Origin: Protea cynaroides
Taxonomy: Eukaryota; Streptophyta; Magnoliopsida; Proteales; Proteaceae
Assembly (NCBI GenBank): GCA_028583415.1
Contig: CM053270.1
Location: 53,020,173-53,084,172, forward strand
Reading direction: 5' to 3'
DNA length: 64,000 nucleotides
The notes beneath the pieces were generated by a model, which worked only from the letters and a program-made list of their open reading frames with translations, was not told where the DNA came from and did no database searches. The position numbers were made by a program, and so were the translations under genes. Shown piece after piece: positions 32,134 through 44,768 of this stretch (its first letter is position 1; the number at the start of each line of letters is the position of its first letter).

Positions 32134-35068
32134 TTGCATTCAAAGGGGTTGATACAACCTTCAATCATCCTTCATCAACGGTTTCGCTTGATTTGAGCAG
32201 AAGGTTAGTACTCTAAACAAATTTAGAGGTCGTTAGAATGCTCGAATGCCAATTTTGCTTGAAAAAGGATAATTTCCATGAAATCTCAATCATAAATGCT
32301 CTATTACATGCTTGTTAAAGTTAGGATGCCTACGTCTAGCATTTTTCATGAATGATAATTTGTCTAAGTTATTCAATGATGAATTTTTGAATGATATACA
32401 TGATGTTTTATTTTTTTGCAAATTTCATAAAGTGATTTTCTAATCTGAAATTTCCAGATTTAGGATTTAAATTTAGGACGTACATCAGATGTATTTTTTC
32501 TAAGATTTTGAAGTTTAAATTTTTATGAGAATCTCTCTGATATGTTATAAGACTAGCCTAAAAATTTAAATCCATTTGGAATTGGGAAAATATATCAAGA
32601 AAATTTGTCTTTGACGTTGCTACTTTTCTCGGATGTAATGCAATCCTCCATCAGAAAGTCTCTAGACAATGGTCTTATGGCCATAATCAGAAAATCCACT
32701 TAATATGAAATTTTTAGACATAAAAGTATTCTAAAAAGTGGCACTAGTTTCATATTTGTTTAAATTTTTATTGAATTGATATCAATTTTTAAGTGCATAG
32801 TGATCTGATTTTGAATCTGTCATGATGTACTGATTTGCATGATTGTAAAGAATCATTTTTCGCAAAGAAAATATACTGTTTTAACTTTTTTTTCTTGATG
32901 AAATTTTAAATCAGACACTTATCTACATAGACATATGTCTGTATTTAATTTTCATTATGAATAGAATTTTATTTGAAATTTATGGTACAACTGGTAAAAA
33001 ATCTGAAACAGATTTGACCAGTGCACATGTTTGGTCTTAGGGCATATCTTTGACCTGTTTTTGCTTTCTTTTGGGATTCAACTCCTGCATATGAAATATA
33101 TAATATTAAGTCATATTTCTATGAAAAAATGTTGAGCATGATTTGACTTTCGAAAGACCTACTTATGGTCATTCTTGTGTAATGTGACAAAATCTGAATA
33201 AAGTTCATAGTTTTGTCCATTATCTGAAACCTTGTATCACAATTTTGACAGTTTTGAGTCGTTAATCTTCCCAAATTTCTTCATAAAAATTATAATTTTT
33301 TCAAAGAACATTGAACATATGTTTTTTTTTGATAATTTTACACTTTTGAAAAAAAAAAAAGGTTTCATTGATGTCTCGTTCATTATAACATCAATGATTG
33401 TTTAAGTAAATTCTGCCATATTTGGATAAATGGCTATATTTGGAGCATTCATATGCTTTATTTGGATTGTGCATACCATGTTTGTCACATTTCATGTGTT
33501 GCTATTTTTGGTAGAATAGATAAATTTTTACCATATTTTAGTAAAATCTTAATAATTACTATTTTTAAGTCCTACTATGCTTAGAAGATAGCATATAAGA
33601 TCTTTCTTTTTTTGAAAAATTCATGTCATATATGCATTCTATGATTGGTACTTACCATATTGATATATAGATGCATATTAGATCTTGCCATATTAGATCT
33701 TGCCATTCTTAGATCTTGTCTTATTAGATTTTGTCATGCTTAGATCTTGACCTATTAAGTTCTTGCCTTATTTTGCAATACATGCCATATTAGGAAGATT
33801 TTCATAATCTTACTATATATTGTGATAGTTACAATAAATATCATAGATGCCATGCTTAGAAAATTCCTTTTTTGGTAATAATTTAATTTATACTGCACCC
33901 TAGTTGAACTGCCAGATTTGTATACCTAGCAAACATATTAGGTGTGGGGACGTGCATTTAGGCACCCACATTCTTGGGAAGGGCATAATGGAAATAATAA
34001 AAATCTTAATAAAGAAAGAGAATATTTTGCCAAACTTTCCAAAATTAGAACTTAGGTTGAAAAGGGTAATTCAGGACGATCTTGCCCCTCGGTAAACCCT
34101 AAACCTAGAATAGGTTTTCAACCCTAAACCTATAATAGGTTCTAAATCCTAAACCTTGAATAGGTTCTAAACCTAAAACCTAGAACAAGTTCTCACATTC
34201 TAACCTAGAACAGGTTATCCAGTCCCGAACTACCTGGATTCTGATTCTAAGGGCAAAGCCTAGGATAAATAGGCTATTTGGGATGATCCCAAATTCGGAT
34301 CCACATTTTAGTCCACTCAGACTATCCATAGATCCACTAGGATATCCGACCATTTCAACCCAGTCCCGAACTACGCGAATTCTGATTCCTAGGGCAAACC
34401 CTAGGATACGTAAGTCATTTGGAAGAAACCCAAATTCGGATCCGAACCTTAGTCCACTTGGACTGTCCATAGATCCACTAGGATATTTACCCATATTTTG
34501 ACCCAAATAGGGTTATCCACATTCCAACTCAAAATGTGTTATCCATATTTCGACCCAAATAGGATTATTCTTAGATTCACTAGGACTATCTATCAGTCTG
34601 CATGGACTATCCAGATCCTAACCCATTGGGTTTGTTAACCTTTGAAGCATAAACTTTAACTTGAACAATAAACTTAATCATGCACAAGCATAAATCACAG
34701 CCATAAACTTTAATCACACTTGAACTACGATGGTAAACTTGATTTTCAGAATAATTCTATAATACGTAGGCATCTGATGGATACAGATTCGGTTCAATGA
34801 TATCAAATCACTTGGTTTGGTTCGGTTTAACAGATAGAGTCTTGCATAGGAAAGGTATAGGAGACCGATTTCGGTCGGGTGATTTGGGTGCCTAACCCCT
34901 TCCCTTAACCGTAACCTGACGCTTACCCAATCTCTGATGGACCAGAAATCCAATCTAAAGGTCATGAGTGAATCAAAGTCTTACCTTAGGGTGAGATTTT
35001 ACATTTTCCAAGGTCCTAGACCTTAATCTAGGTGGCGACTTCCAAGATTTCCATCTTTGTCCTCACAG

Positions 35069-35086
35069 TGGCGACTTCACTGGGGA
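35069..35086 (+). other. primer binding site of LARD copy 2 (tRNA-Arg-like, Tat/Ogre type)
   Basis: TGGCGACTTCACTGGGGA, one base after the LTR. TGGCGACTC(C/T)..TGGGGA is the PBS I know from Tat/Ogre elements, usually assigned to a tRNA-Arg (from memory). Confidence 0.7.
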
Positions 35087-36435
35087 TATAAACGTCAAAC
35101 TCCTAAATGAAAACTTTTCTTGTGTGAAATGGATGCTAGCTTTTAGGATACTATATTTATGCTTGTATAATATTATTTTGGGGGGAATGGGTTCAGTCAC
35201 ACATTCGTGCGAGTAGCCAAACCGGGTCCCATGCAGATGGGGCAGCCCGCTAGGCGAAACACACAACCTTGGCCTGTACTTTGTGAGACCACGACCGACG
35301 AGTAGCCTCTAACGAGCGTTTCTTGGGTCCACCTGAAAATGCGTTATGCTACTCCACATCGCTTGGATCCTTGCATCATAGTATATAAAGGGATTGGGGG
35401 CCCATTATTCATCGTGCATTCGGTGATAGGTTACCCCGTCCTTGTCAAGGTGGCATTTTCTATCCTAACCCAGATTGTAGCCCAATGTTTGTTATTTTTG
35501 GTTCATCCCTGAACCGACCTAGTAAAATCTGCTTAACCATGACATCCATGTTCGAGACGTCGAAGTTCTGCCCATTTTTGTCCTCGATTGGTCAACATGT
35601 TAGAATCTACACGATGAGCATCTTGAACTCTCACCCACTGGGAGTATGAGGTATGTATACACCTGTTCTACATCATAGTAGACGGTCACCATTCACCCTC
35701 CATTAAGTAAGCTCAATATGTCGAACCTCTCATTGTTAACAAGTTGATTTCTAAAAAACAAGCAGAAAATCCCTGTCAAGACATAGATACCGTGGTAAAA
35801 AAAAATTTACTAGTTTGTTCATCTATGAACCGCTTTTGCTAACCATCCCTAATAAGGATGACGGATTAATATATCCATTTCAATTTCATCGAATTCAGTA
35901 ATCCAATTGGTCAGACCGTGGTACCACTGATTATCTATTTTTGGAATCACGAGGTTCCAAGACCGAACACTTGGCTTAACAAGATTCAACTAAATTGACT
36001 CGGATAATGTTACCCAATCGCCCTTATGAGGGAGATAACTTTGTTTGGTTAAGTCATCCTTGATTGTGCATGTGACTTCGTCCATTCCTCTAGATGTCTA
36101 AAATCTTGATATTTCTCCATTGGGTTTCAATGCCATTGGAAAAGAGAATCAAGCTACAACCATATCCACCCTTTTAGGGTAAGAGTCCCCTACAATTAGG
36201 GAATTGTTTTGATCTCCCACCTTGAGATCCATCCATGTTATATTTCTAAATGAATCAATGAAAGTCATGAATCTAAATCTTGATTGAACATCAAATTTTG
36301 TAAGAAAGAAGACAACCAGATTTGGGAACACAATCAGTAACTCAGCCAATCTGGTCCAATAGAGCATTCAGTTTAGGTAGCGACAAGCACCTATTCCTAA
36401 AAAAATTTACAATATTCCCTTACAGTTAGTCCTTG
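35087..36435 (+). other. LARD copy 2 leader; no gene
   Basis: About 1.35 kb without a plausible protein on either strand. It has patches such as 'ggttcatccctgaaccgac' (35508) with self-complementarity (ggttca/tgaacc). No gag motif. Confidence 0.55.
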
Positions 36436-37335
36436 GGCTTACTCAAATATCATATTCAGTTCATCTCATAATCAAGGAAAGGTTCAGCCCCTAGGCAAAT
36501 CCAATCATAGTTCCCGATTCATCTCTGAATTAATGAAAGATTTAGCCCCTAGGCAAATCCAATAATAGTTTTCGATTCATCTTTGAATTAAGGAAAGATT
36601 TAGCCCCTAGGTAAATCCAATCATAGTTCTCGATTCATCTCTGAATTAAGGAAAAATTCAGCTCCTAGGCAAATCCAATCATAGTTCTCGATTCATCTCT
36701 GAATTTAAAGTATGAATCAGCCCCTAGGAAAATCCAATCACTGTTTTCAATTCTTCTCAGAATTAAGGAAAGATTTAGTCCCTAGGCAAATCAAATCACC
36801 ATTCTTCATTCACCTCTGAAATAAGGAAAGATCCAGCCACTAGGCAAATCCAATCACCATTCTCAATTCATCTCAGAATTAAGAAAAGATTCAGCCCCTA
36901 GAAAATCCAATCACTGTTATCAATTCATCTCAAAATTAAGGAAAGATTCAGTCCCTAGGCAGATCAAATCACTATTCTCAATTCACCTCGGAATTAAGGA
37001 GAGATTCAGCCCTTTGGCAAATCCAATCACTGTTCTCGATTCACCTCTGACTTAAGGAGAGATTTAGCCCCTAAGTCCAATCACCCTTCTTGATTCACCT
37101 TTCAATTAAAGAAAGATTCAGCCCCTAGGCAGGTCCAATCATCATTTCGATCATCCAGAATTAAGGAAAGATTTAGCCCCTAGAAAGATTCAATCATATC
37201 TAGTTCATCTCAGAATCAAAGAAATATTCAGCCCTAGATTCAACCACCATTTCTGGTTCATCTCAGAACTGAAGAAAGGTTTAACCCCTAGGCAAGTTCA
37301 ATCATCACTTCCAGATCGTGTTAAAATGGAGGAGG
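36436..37335 (+). repeat. 58-bp tandem array in LARD interior
   Basis: About fifteen diverged units, each with 'agcccctaggcaaatccaat' and 'gattcatctctgaattaa'. Internal indels give 50-62 bp lengths. Confidence 0.85.
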
Positions 37336-37379
37336 CATTCGGCCCTAGGCTTTTTTCACCCTTCACCTCCTGTTTAGGT

Positions 37380-37800
37380 TCCGTTTCATGTTCAAACTAG
37401 GAAAAGTTCCATTCATCTAAAATCAATTAGCCACTAGGCTTATCCAACCATCAACTTTGGTTAGGGTTCTGATTCATGTCGGAACTATGAAAAGTTCCAT
37501 TCATCTGAATTCAATTAGCCACTAGGCCTGTCCAACCATCAACTTTGGTTTAGGTTCTGATTCATGTTGGAACTAAGAAGAGTTCCATTTCATCTAAATT
37601 CATTTAGCCACTAGGCTTATCCAACCATCAACTGTGGTTCAAGTTCTGATTCATGTTGGAACTAAGAAGAGTTCCATTCATTTGAATTTAATTAGCCCCT
37701 AGGCTTGTCCAACCATCAACTAGTTCAAGTTCCGTTTCATGTTGGAACTAAGAAAGGTTCCGTTCATATGAACTCAATGTGAGCATGAGTTAGCCTCTAG
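37380..37800 (+). repeat. ~88-bp tandem array in LARD interior
   Basis: About five units with 'gattcatgttggaactaaga', 'agccactaggcttatccaac' and 'catcaactttggtt'. The ctaggc core is shared with the 58-bp array, suggesting one array arose from the other. Confidence 0.85.
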
Positions 37801-37859
37801 GCCTGTTCAACCATTACCTCTGGTCCATGTTTCATTTCATAATGGAATCGAAGAGAATT

Positions 37860-38165
37860 TTAATCATTTCAACTCAATCAATCCATCATCTCTAGCAATT
37901 AGAGTCCAATCCATGATTGTCATCCTTGGCCTCTATCAATCGGAGCCCAACTCAAACAATCCTTGCCTCTAGCAATTATAGCCCAGTCCATGACTGTCAA
38001 TCTTGATCTCTATCAATCAGAGACCAATTCAAAGTCAATCTTGATCTCTATCAATTAGAGACCAGTTCTAAGTTAACCTTGTCTCTATCAATTGGAGACC
38101 AATTCAAAATCAATCTCTGGCTCTATCAATTAGAGCCCGATCCATGTCCATCTTAGCTCAGTGCT
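37860..38165 (+). repeat. 38-50-bp tandem array in LARD interior
   Basis: About seven irregular units with 'ctctatcaatcagagaccaa' and 'caaagtcaatcttgat'. Confidence 0.75.
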
Positions 38166-38429
38166 ACAAGTTAGGATCGCTCGTCAAGAATGGCGAATGA
38201 GAAGCATTCCTCATTACCTGTCAGTAAAGATCAATTCCAGATTCTGGAGTCATCAGGAAACCATGAACCTTCAGCTATGATAGTGATATCCCATCTCGGG
38301 CATTTCTGCCCATTGACTAAGGAAATGCTAGAATCCAAAGAGTTGCCCTCATATTTCTTATTATTCAAAGAAAAGGAATGAAATCTTCCCGAGTAATAGG
38401 GTAGACCAAAGATGAGATCTAATGTGCCC

Positions 38430-39110
38430 TAGGCTAGGATAAGAACCAGAATCACAGCTAGGGAATGGTCTAATGATGAAACTCTTAACCCCTGAACTGG
38501 GGCATGAACCAGATAGACCTTGGCCCTGAATTGGCTATGGTTCAATGAGGAAAAACTATGAGCCCTAAGGTGGGCATCAACCAAATTGACCTTGGACCCA
38601 AATTGAGTGCGGTCCAATGAACAAAGCCCTTGAGTCCTAAGTTGGTCATGAACCGGATTGACCATGGGCCCAAATTGAGTGTGGTTCAATGAGGAAAGCC
38701 ATTGAGCCCTAGGCTGGTCATGAACCAAATTGACCTTGGACCCAAATTAATTGCGGTCCAATGAGGAAAGCCATTGAGCCCTAAGCTGGTCATGAACCAG
38801 ATTGACCTTGGACCCAAATTGAATATAGTCCAATGAGGAAAGCCATTATGCCCTAAACTGGGGCATGAATCAAATTGACCTTGGACCCAAACTAAGAGAG
38901 GTCTAATGAAGAAATCCATTGAACCCCCCAAGCCGAGGCATAAATTAGTATAATCTTGGGCTTAAAATGGTGTAGTGCAATTGCGATACCCCTTGCTCCC
39001 CATGCTGGGTCACAAGATAAAATGATTTAAACTCAACTAGAAGCGGTCCATTGATGAATCCATTGAACCCCAAACTGGGGCATGAACCAGAATAACCTTG
39101 AACTTAAAAA
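38430..39110 (+). repeat. ~70-bp tandem array in LARD interior
   Basis: About nine units with 'caatgaggaaagccattgag' and 'accttggacccaaattga'. Minus-strand open frames here only restate the repeat. Confidence 0.85.
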
Positions 39111-39206
39111 GCAATAGTCCGGTTATGAATGGATCCCAAACTGAAAAAATAAAAAAAAAAGGGAAAGAATTGTATGGAACCTTAAAAGGTAGGTATCTTG
39201 CACCTA

Positions 39207-39220
39207 TTAATAGAGGGGCA
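39207..39220 (+). other. second PPT-like site inside LARD
   Basis: TTAATAGAGGGGCA then TGATGAG, close to the element's own PPT (CTAAAGAGGGGCATC then TGTAAG). It could be a central polypurine tract or the 3' end of an older nested element; no matching LTR was found. Confidence 0.4.
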
Positions 39221-40589
39221 TGATGAGTCCTGCTGTTAGAGGTCTGAAGGAAGATCTATTCCCACAACGATTGAAGGTGGTCGTCGAAGGCGTTATGCCC
39301 AACTGGAGCCGCTTGGACGAACTAGTTGTTTCAACTTTCTATTATCGGTATTCGATAGGTCATCCATGTCTAGGTCCAAGATTGATATGCTTGTTGACAA
39401 GTCCAGTCCAATCTGTCCTATAAGTAAAAGAAAATCACCCCGTTTGGGATTTCAAAGTCTGTGCTTTGTCTCTTCTACATATTTCCTCCCAATTTCATAC
39501 ATCCCCCTATTCTACGTGCGCAGTCAATTCTGACTCTGAAGATGATTGAAACGATGAGCCGTCTCTTGAACTTCTACGCCACCTGGCCACTTAAGAAAGA
39601 AAGGTCCAACACGTCTGGGAAAGCTTTAAATGATCAATCAGCAGACACTAGAGTACTCTCAAGAAACATGTATTGGAGAAGCTGTCATTTGTTCTATATA
39701 TGAAAAGATTCCAAGGAAAGCATTAGATGGTAATAGATCATATCAACAGGTCTGCCAATCAGTACAAATGACTAGAGGACAGTTGTGCCACCAAAAGGAT
39801 AAAAATTTCAAAGTTCGTACAATGTACATCATCTGCAAGCAAGAGATACATGATGAATGATCAATCTCAAAATCAAAGAATGAGGTCAGGAATACAAAAA
39901 AAAAAATTTCAAGCCTATGTTTTATCTACATCAATAATGGGAGATAGTCACATCAGACAGAAAGTGATGATTAACTTCCAGAGGACAGCATACAGATTCA
40001 CCATTCAGATAAAATCAGCTACTAGATGAGCAATCACAAATGTTCATGAAGTTTACAGAAGATCAGAGTACTAACTGGGGCAAAGATGTTCTATCTGATT
40101 GGAAATGTTTGGAAGAAGAAGATTCAAATCCAATATTGAAAGTCCTGATTCAACTTTGCGATCAAGCGAAGCTATGCATTATGTGGCCTCCACATCCAAA
40201 AAAAAAAAAAGAGGAAAAAAAAGAGAAAAGAAAATAGTAAGATGTTGAATGACATTGGAGCTCAACAGTAAGCCAATTGTCCCTCTCACTTCAAGAAGAT
40301 GGTAGTTCCAATCAAAGCCTGATAGCAAATTCGATCGTTCATCGAGACTCACAACAAGTTGGACCAGACTTTTGATTTTGGCCAATTACATCCCGCCTTT
40401 ACAGGAGATGATCTCATCACTTCATCATCATCAAAGAAAGATTTCTCATCGGCATTAGACTCTCTCTCCCGTCTATCAATCTGATGGCTTTCCAAGGAGT
40501 CTCTATCACAAGCCCTTCTTTTGATTATCAGTTTTTACGGAATTGTATCTTGTGATCATGTCATCATTTTATTTACAAATTCATGAATC
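39221..40589 (+). other. LARD interior, no gene recognised
   Basis: Mixed non-repetitive DNA with short open frames only (for example 39630-39860). An A-run at 40197-40212 is followed by GA-rich sequence. It ends where the copia LTR copy starts. Confidence 0.5.
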
Positions 40590-42858
40590 TGGCTGCAACT
40601 CTTATTAGTCGTTCATTACATCCGACGGCTTCCCAAGGTTCCTATAAGCCCTTCATTTCTCAAGCCAATAAAATGGGATCTTCTCAGTAAGATAAACCCA
40701 TTCGACATAAACAACCAAACACTCTCCCAATGGTAGACCCATGTGGACAGTTATACATCAGTTTTCTTGGACATTCAACATCAATACTTGTCAACAAACT
40801 TAAAGGCTTCAGATCCAGATATGATTGCGACTGATTCGGCATCTCGATGTAGCTTGTTGAGACACGTGTTCCATCTGAACGTCTCCAAGGAAAACATAAT
40901 GTTATTCCCAGGTTGACACTGAGAGGGGGGGTGAATCAGTGACCACTAAAAATCCTTTTCACTTTTTTGATTATGGCTGATACTATGCAAGGGTCGTCAG
41001 GAGCTGTTGATCAATTGTGCGATGCTGCCTTGAGCTGATTTCTAGAGAATCTCTCACAAATAATCTGTCAAACACATTTCGTGCACACACCAATCACACA
41101 CCCACAGGTATCCATACCAGGGGCTTGGGCTGCCAAGTGTGTACACCCAGATCTGCAGCACACAGACTTCTAATGCACAATCATAAGCACATGCATGGGA
41201 CACACAATATAACGTGGTTCACCAATCACACACTGTAATGGCTACTCCACGGGACAATACCCTAACCAGGGTTTCATATATACCCAATACACAACAGAAA
41301 TGCTACGGTTGCTCCAACAACCCCGGTGCTACAACATCAACTGCATTCACACAGCTACAACTGTGTCCTAGGCTTCAACCCAAACTCCAGTCAAGCACCC
41401 ACTTGACAGGTTATACAATATGTATATCAAATGATTACAAACCCTTCCCATATAGCACTGATATAGTACATAGAGTTTGTGTGCGAGTTTACCTCCCGGC
41501 CTTGCTCACTACTGATGCAAGTTTCACTGTCCATGCATCTCGGCTTCGTCTTGGACTCCACAGCTTGTTCTTCACCAGAACAACTCCATAGGAAGTTCAC
41601 AGCTGGTCCACTCACTCTTTACAAGCTTCAACAAAGCATTCATGGCCTCACTCTGCCAGTAGGAGTCTCTCTCTCTCTTGGAGAAGCTTTAATGGAGGGT
41701 TTCCATCAAAATCACCATTTGAGGCCTTCTCTCCAAGCTCTACCCACACCCCAAGTCTCACACATCAAAAATCCTTCAGTTTGGTATATTATGGGCATCG
41801 ATCCGACATCGGACGGCCGAGATATCATCAAAAGAAGGTCGGCCAGTGAGATTATTCCAAAAGGAATCTTTCTCCCTAATTCCGTACGCCACGATGCAAC
41901 ATAGCGCGTCTGCCTCTGACCCACAGTACGCTGCTGTCGAGTCCTGATTGGTGGAGATAGAATCTCCGAATACAAACCGTTGGATCGGTCAAGGAGTGGC
42001 GGGATTTGCTCTGGTCCCTCCGATCGGCCTCATCGCGTTAGGCGCGATCGGAGCCCATACTGACCTTCAGATCCGCATCTTCGGTGCATGCTCAACATGT
42101 GCGCGCTCCACCGAATCAGGGATCCACTCTCGTGCTGCACAGACCACCACTTAAACTTGCTTCTAGCCACTCAGAAGGCTCGCGTAAGAATCATTGCGCG
42201 AATCTGACGCTACACCGAGTCCTGCATTTTTGACAGCCCTCCATTTGGAATCTCGCTGTCGTGGCTCGATCCAAGCCTCCCATACGGAATATGCTCTTTT
42301 CAAAATGACCAAAATACCCCTGTGAATGTGTGGTAATGCCCTGTAAGTCGATTTTTTTCCAGTAAGGTTCGGACCTTTTTCTTCTCTGTGGCATTTCGTC
42401 GAACAGCTTGTGCGTAAGCCAAAGGACCCTGTGCAGGCTTACGGCGCACGCGCGGCGCTTGCGCTGCGCTGTGCTGCCGAGCAAGCCTTGCGGCATGGCA
42501 CGACGCGCATGACTGCTGTGCGCGGCTGGTGCTATGCACACGGCTGATGCTGAGCGCGCGCGGCTAGTGTTGTGCGCGCGGCTGCCTGCTGTGCACTAGG
42601 CTGGTGCTGTGCGCGTGGCTATTGCTGTGCGTGCGGCTGCCTGCTGTGCACACGGCTGATGTTGTGCGCGCGGCTATTGCTGTTCGTGCGGCTGCCTGCT
42701 ATGCACTCGGCTGGTGCTGTGCGCGCGGCTATTGCTGTGCACTCGACTACCAAAGTGGGACCCACCTGGTCCCCACTCTCTCTCCTCCATATCACTTTCT
42801 CTGCTTAGGTTGCCAACAATGACAACACTTACTGCACTGTCTGGATAGGGTATCAACA
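40590..42858 (-). repeat. copia 3' LTR (left copy)
   Basis: 2269 bp, nearly identical to 47619-49908. On the minus strand it starts TGTTGATACCC after the PPT, and near its end has TTCACCCCCCCTCTCAGTG (about 40920), a phrase typical of SIRE/Maximus LTRs. A GC-rich minisatellite lies at 42540-42755. Confidence 0.88.
42540..42755. repeat. GC-rich ~55-bp minisatellite, left copia LTR
   Basis: Units built of gtgcgcgcggctattgctgt and gcctgctgtgcactcggctg. Very CpG-rich in an otherwise AT-rich window. Alanine/cysteine-rich open frames across it are repeat translations. Confidence 0.85.
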
Positions 42859-42874
42859 ATCTCCCCCTTTGGAA
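42859..42874 (-). other. polypurine tract, copia element
   Basis: On the minus strand TTCCAAAGGGGGAGAT directly before TGTTGATACC. Confidence 0.9.
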
Positions 42875-43107
42875 TTGTTGGCAACAAAACTCCCCCTCCA
42901 TGCCATCTTCTCCCCCTTTGACAACAAGTCCCAAAGGCTGAATGAGCTCCCCCTTCATATCAACTCCCCCTACATAGCCTCACCTATAGGAGTGCCCACC
43001 GCATCTTTCCAATCCTACAGATGAAAGATGATGCTATGTAGTCAGCAACTCCCCCTACATATCTGTCATCTACAATGTGCTCAAAGTCACTACTCCTACC
43101 TAAGCTC

Positions 43108-44516
43108 TTAGTTTCTCAAAAGAGTCTTTTGGAAGAGCCTTGGTGAAGATGCTGCCACTTGATCTGCTGTAGGAACAAAATCCAATCTTACTTCCCCTTC
43201 AAGCACTTTCTCCTTCAAATAATGATATCTGATGTCAATATGCTTGGTCCTTGAGTGTTGCACAGGATTCTTGGATATGTTAATGACACTCATGTTATCA
43301 CATTTGATGACTACTGGTTCTTCACAGATAATACTGAAGTCTGACATCTGTCTTTTCATCCGGATTACCGAGTGCATGTAGCTGCTGCTGCTGCAATGTA
43401 CTCTACCTCTGCTGTAGATAAGGAGACAGACTCTTATTTCTTGCTGTGCCATGCTACTAAGCTCTCTCCCAAAAAGAATGCACCACCACTAGTGCTCTTT
43501 CTGTCATCAATGCTACCAGCCCAGTCTGCATCTGAAAATACTGTCAGAATGAAACTTCAATCTTTGGATACCACAAACCATAGTCAGTTGTGCCTTTCAG
43601 ATATCTGAGTATTCTCTTCACTGTCATCAGATGAGTTTCCTTTGGACACGCTTGAAATCTGGCCACCAGGCATACTGCTTACAGAATATCAGGTCTTGAA
43701 GCTGTCAAATACAGTAAACTGCCAATCATTGACCTATACAATGTCTGATCAACTGTTGGAGAATCATCTTCTGAACTCAGCTTGATATTCACTGTCATTG
43801 GTGTCCCGACTGGTTTACAGTCCTCCATCACAAATTTCTTCAACATCTCCTTGGTATACTTCATTTGAGAGATGAAGATGCCATTTTCTCTTTGATGAAT
43901 TTACAGCCCCGGAAAGTAGGACATCTCTCCAAGCATAGACATCTCAAACTCTGTTCTCATCCTTTCAGCAAATTGCTTGCAGAGCTTCTCACAGTGCCCC
44001 CCAAAGATGATGTCATCCACATAGACCACAACAACTAGTTGACTGCTGTCTTCTATCATAACATATAGGTTGATGTCCACAACTCCTCTTCGTAGACCCA
44101 ACTTACGCAGATATGTATCAAGCCTTTCATACCAAGCTCTTGGAGCTTGCTTCAACCCATATAGAGCCTTCTTCAATTTGCAGACCATATCTTCATCATT
44201 GCTGAGTTGGAACCCTTCAGGTTGCTCAGTGTACACTTCCTCTTCTAGATTTCCATTCAGGAATGCAGATTTTCACATCCATTTGATAAACCTTGAATCC
44301 TTTGTGCACAGCTAATGCTAAGAACATTCTGATAGACTCCAGCCTTGCCACAGGTGTAAAAGTCTCATCAAAATCAATCCCTTCTACTTGAGCATATCCT
44401 TTGCATACAAGCCTGGCCTTGTTTCTCACAACCTGGCCTTCTTCATTTAATTTGTTCTTGAAAACCCACTTTGTGCCAATCATGTTCTTGTCTACTGGTC
44501 TAGAAACTAGTACCAA
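43108..44516 (-). pseudogene. copia pol: reverse transcriptase and RNase H
   Basis: Minus strand. [38 protein letters not shown], then a 1-2-nt frameshift near 44245, PEGFQLSNDEDMVCKLKKAL, YGLKQAPRAWYERL and the catalytic YVDDIIFGG. A stop follows SYFPGL (taa for a glutamine codon, about 43900), then the thumb/connection (MKYTKEMLKKF, MIGSLLYLTASRPDIL) with another stop at about 43679. RNase H lies in 43108-43452 with CDNMSVINISKNP and RTKHIDIRYHYLKEK. Residue order and motifs fit the SIRE/Tork side of copia. Inactive because of four or more breaks. Confidence 0.9.
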
Positions 44517-44768
44517 GTGTTGTTTCTTTCTATTTGGTCAAGCTCATCATTCATAGCTTTCAACCAAAATTCATCATTTCTAGCCTCATGCACAGTTTTA
44601 GGCTCTATCTCAGACAATAATGAATAAGTCATAGCTTTTTTCGATACCTGCATTTGGATCTCCTATCACTTGATGATTAGGATGAATTTTCAACCGTTTG
44701 TTATCTTTTTGTCTGCCATCTCTCTGCACTTCAGTATGAATCTCTTGCACTTCAGATTCTTCTTCATC

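Larger units (their letters stand above)
30123..35067 (+). repeat. LARD copy 2: 5' LTR (4.95 kb)
   Basis: TGTAAGCATCCC ... CCTCACA. Same order of parts as copy 1: U3 near-repeats, TA runs (31178-31221, 31261-31290), purine tract (31306-32133), TATA (31925-31932), AT-rich unique part, telo-box block (34095-34200), 140-bp repeats (34221-34510). It lacks the ~110-bp purine segment that both 3' LTR copies have. A 63-codon open frame (33904-34095) is shared with copy 1 (8086-8277) but differs mainly by replacements, so it is not a gene. Confidence 0.88.

Noticed and set aside
36436..37335. Regularly spaced repeats considered as a CRISPR-like array
   Set aside because: Units are contiguous and diverged, without unique spacers, in a plant retroelement; ordinary minisatellite.
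38429..38931. Minus-strand frames of 81-99 codons in the LARD interior
   Set aside because: They restate the ~70-bp tandem unit; no independent coding evidence.
41479..42154. Plus-strand frames of 68-141 codons in the left copia LTR, with relatives at 48544-49183
   Set aside because: Within LTR, antisense to the element, differ between LTRs by stops and replacements; no recognisable motif.
42572..42822. Cys/Ala-rich frames in the copia LTRs (also 49437-49913)
   Set aside because: Translations of the GC-rich minisatellite, present in several frames at once.
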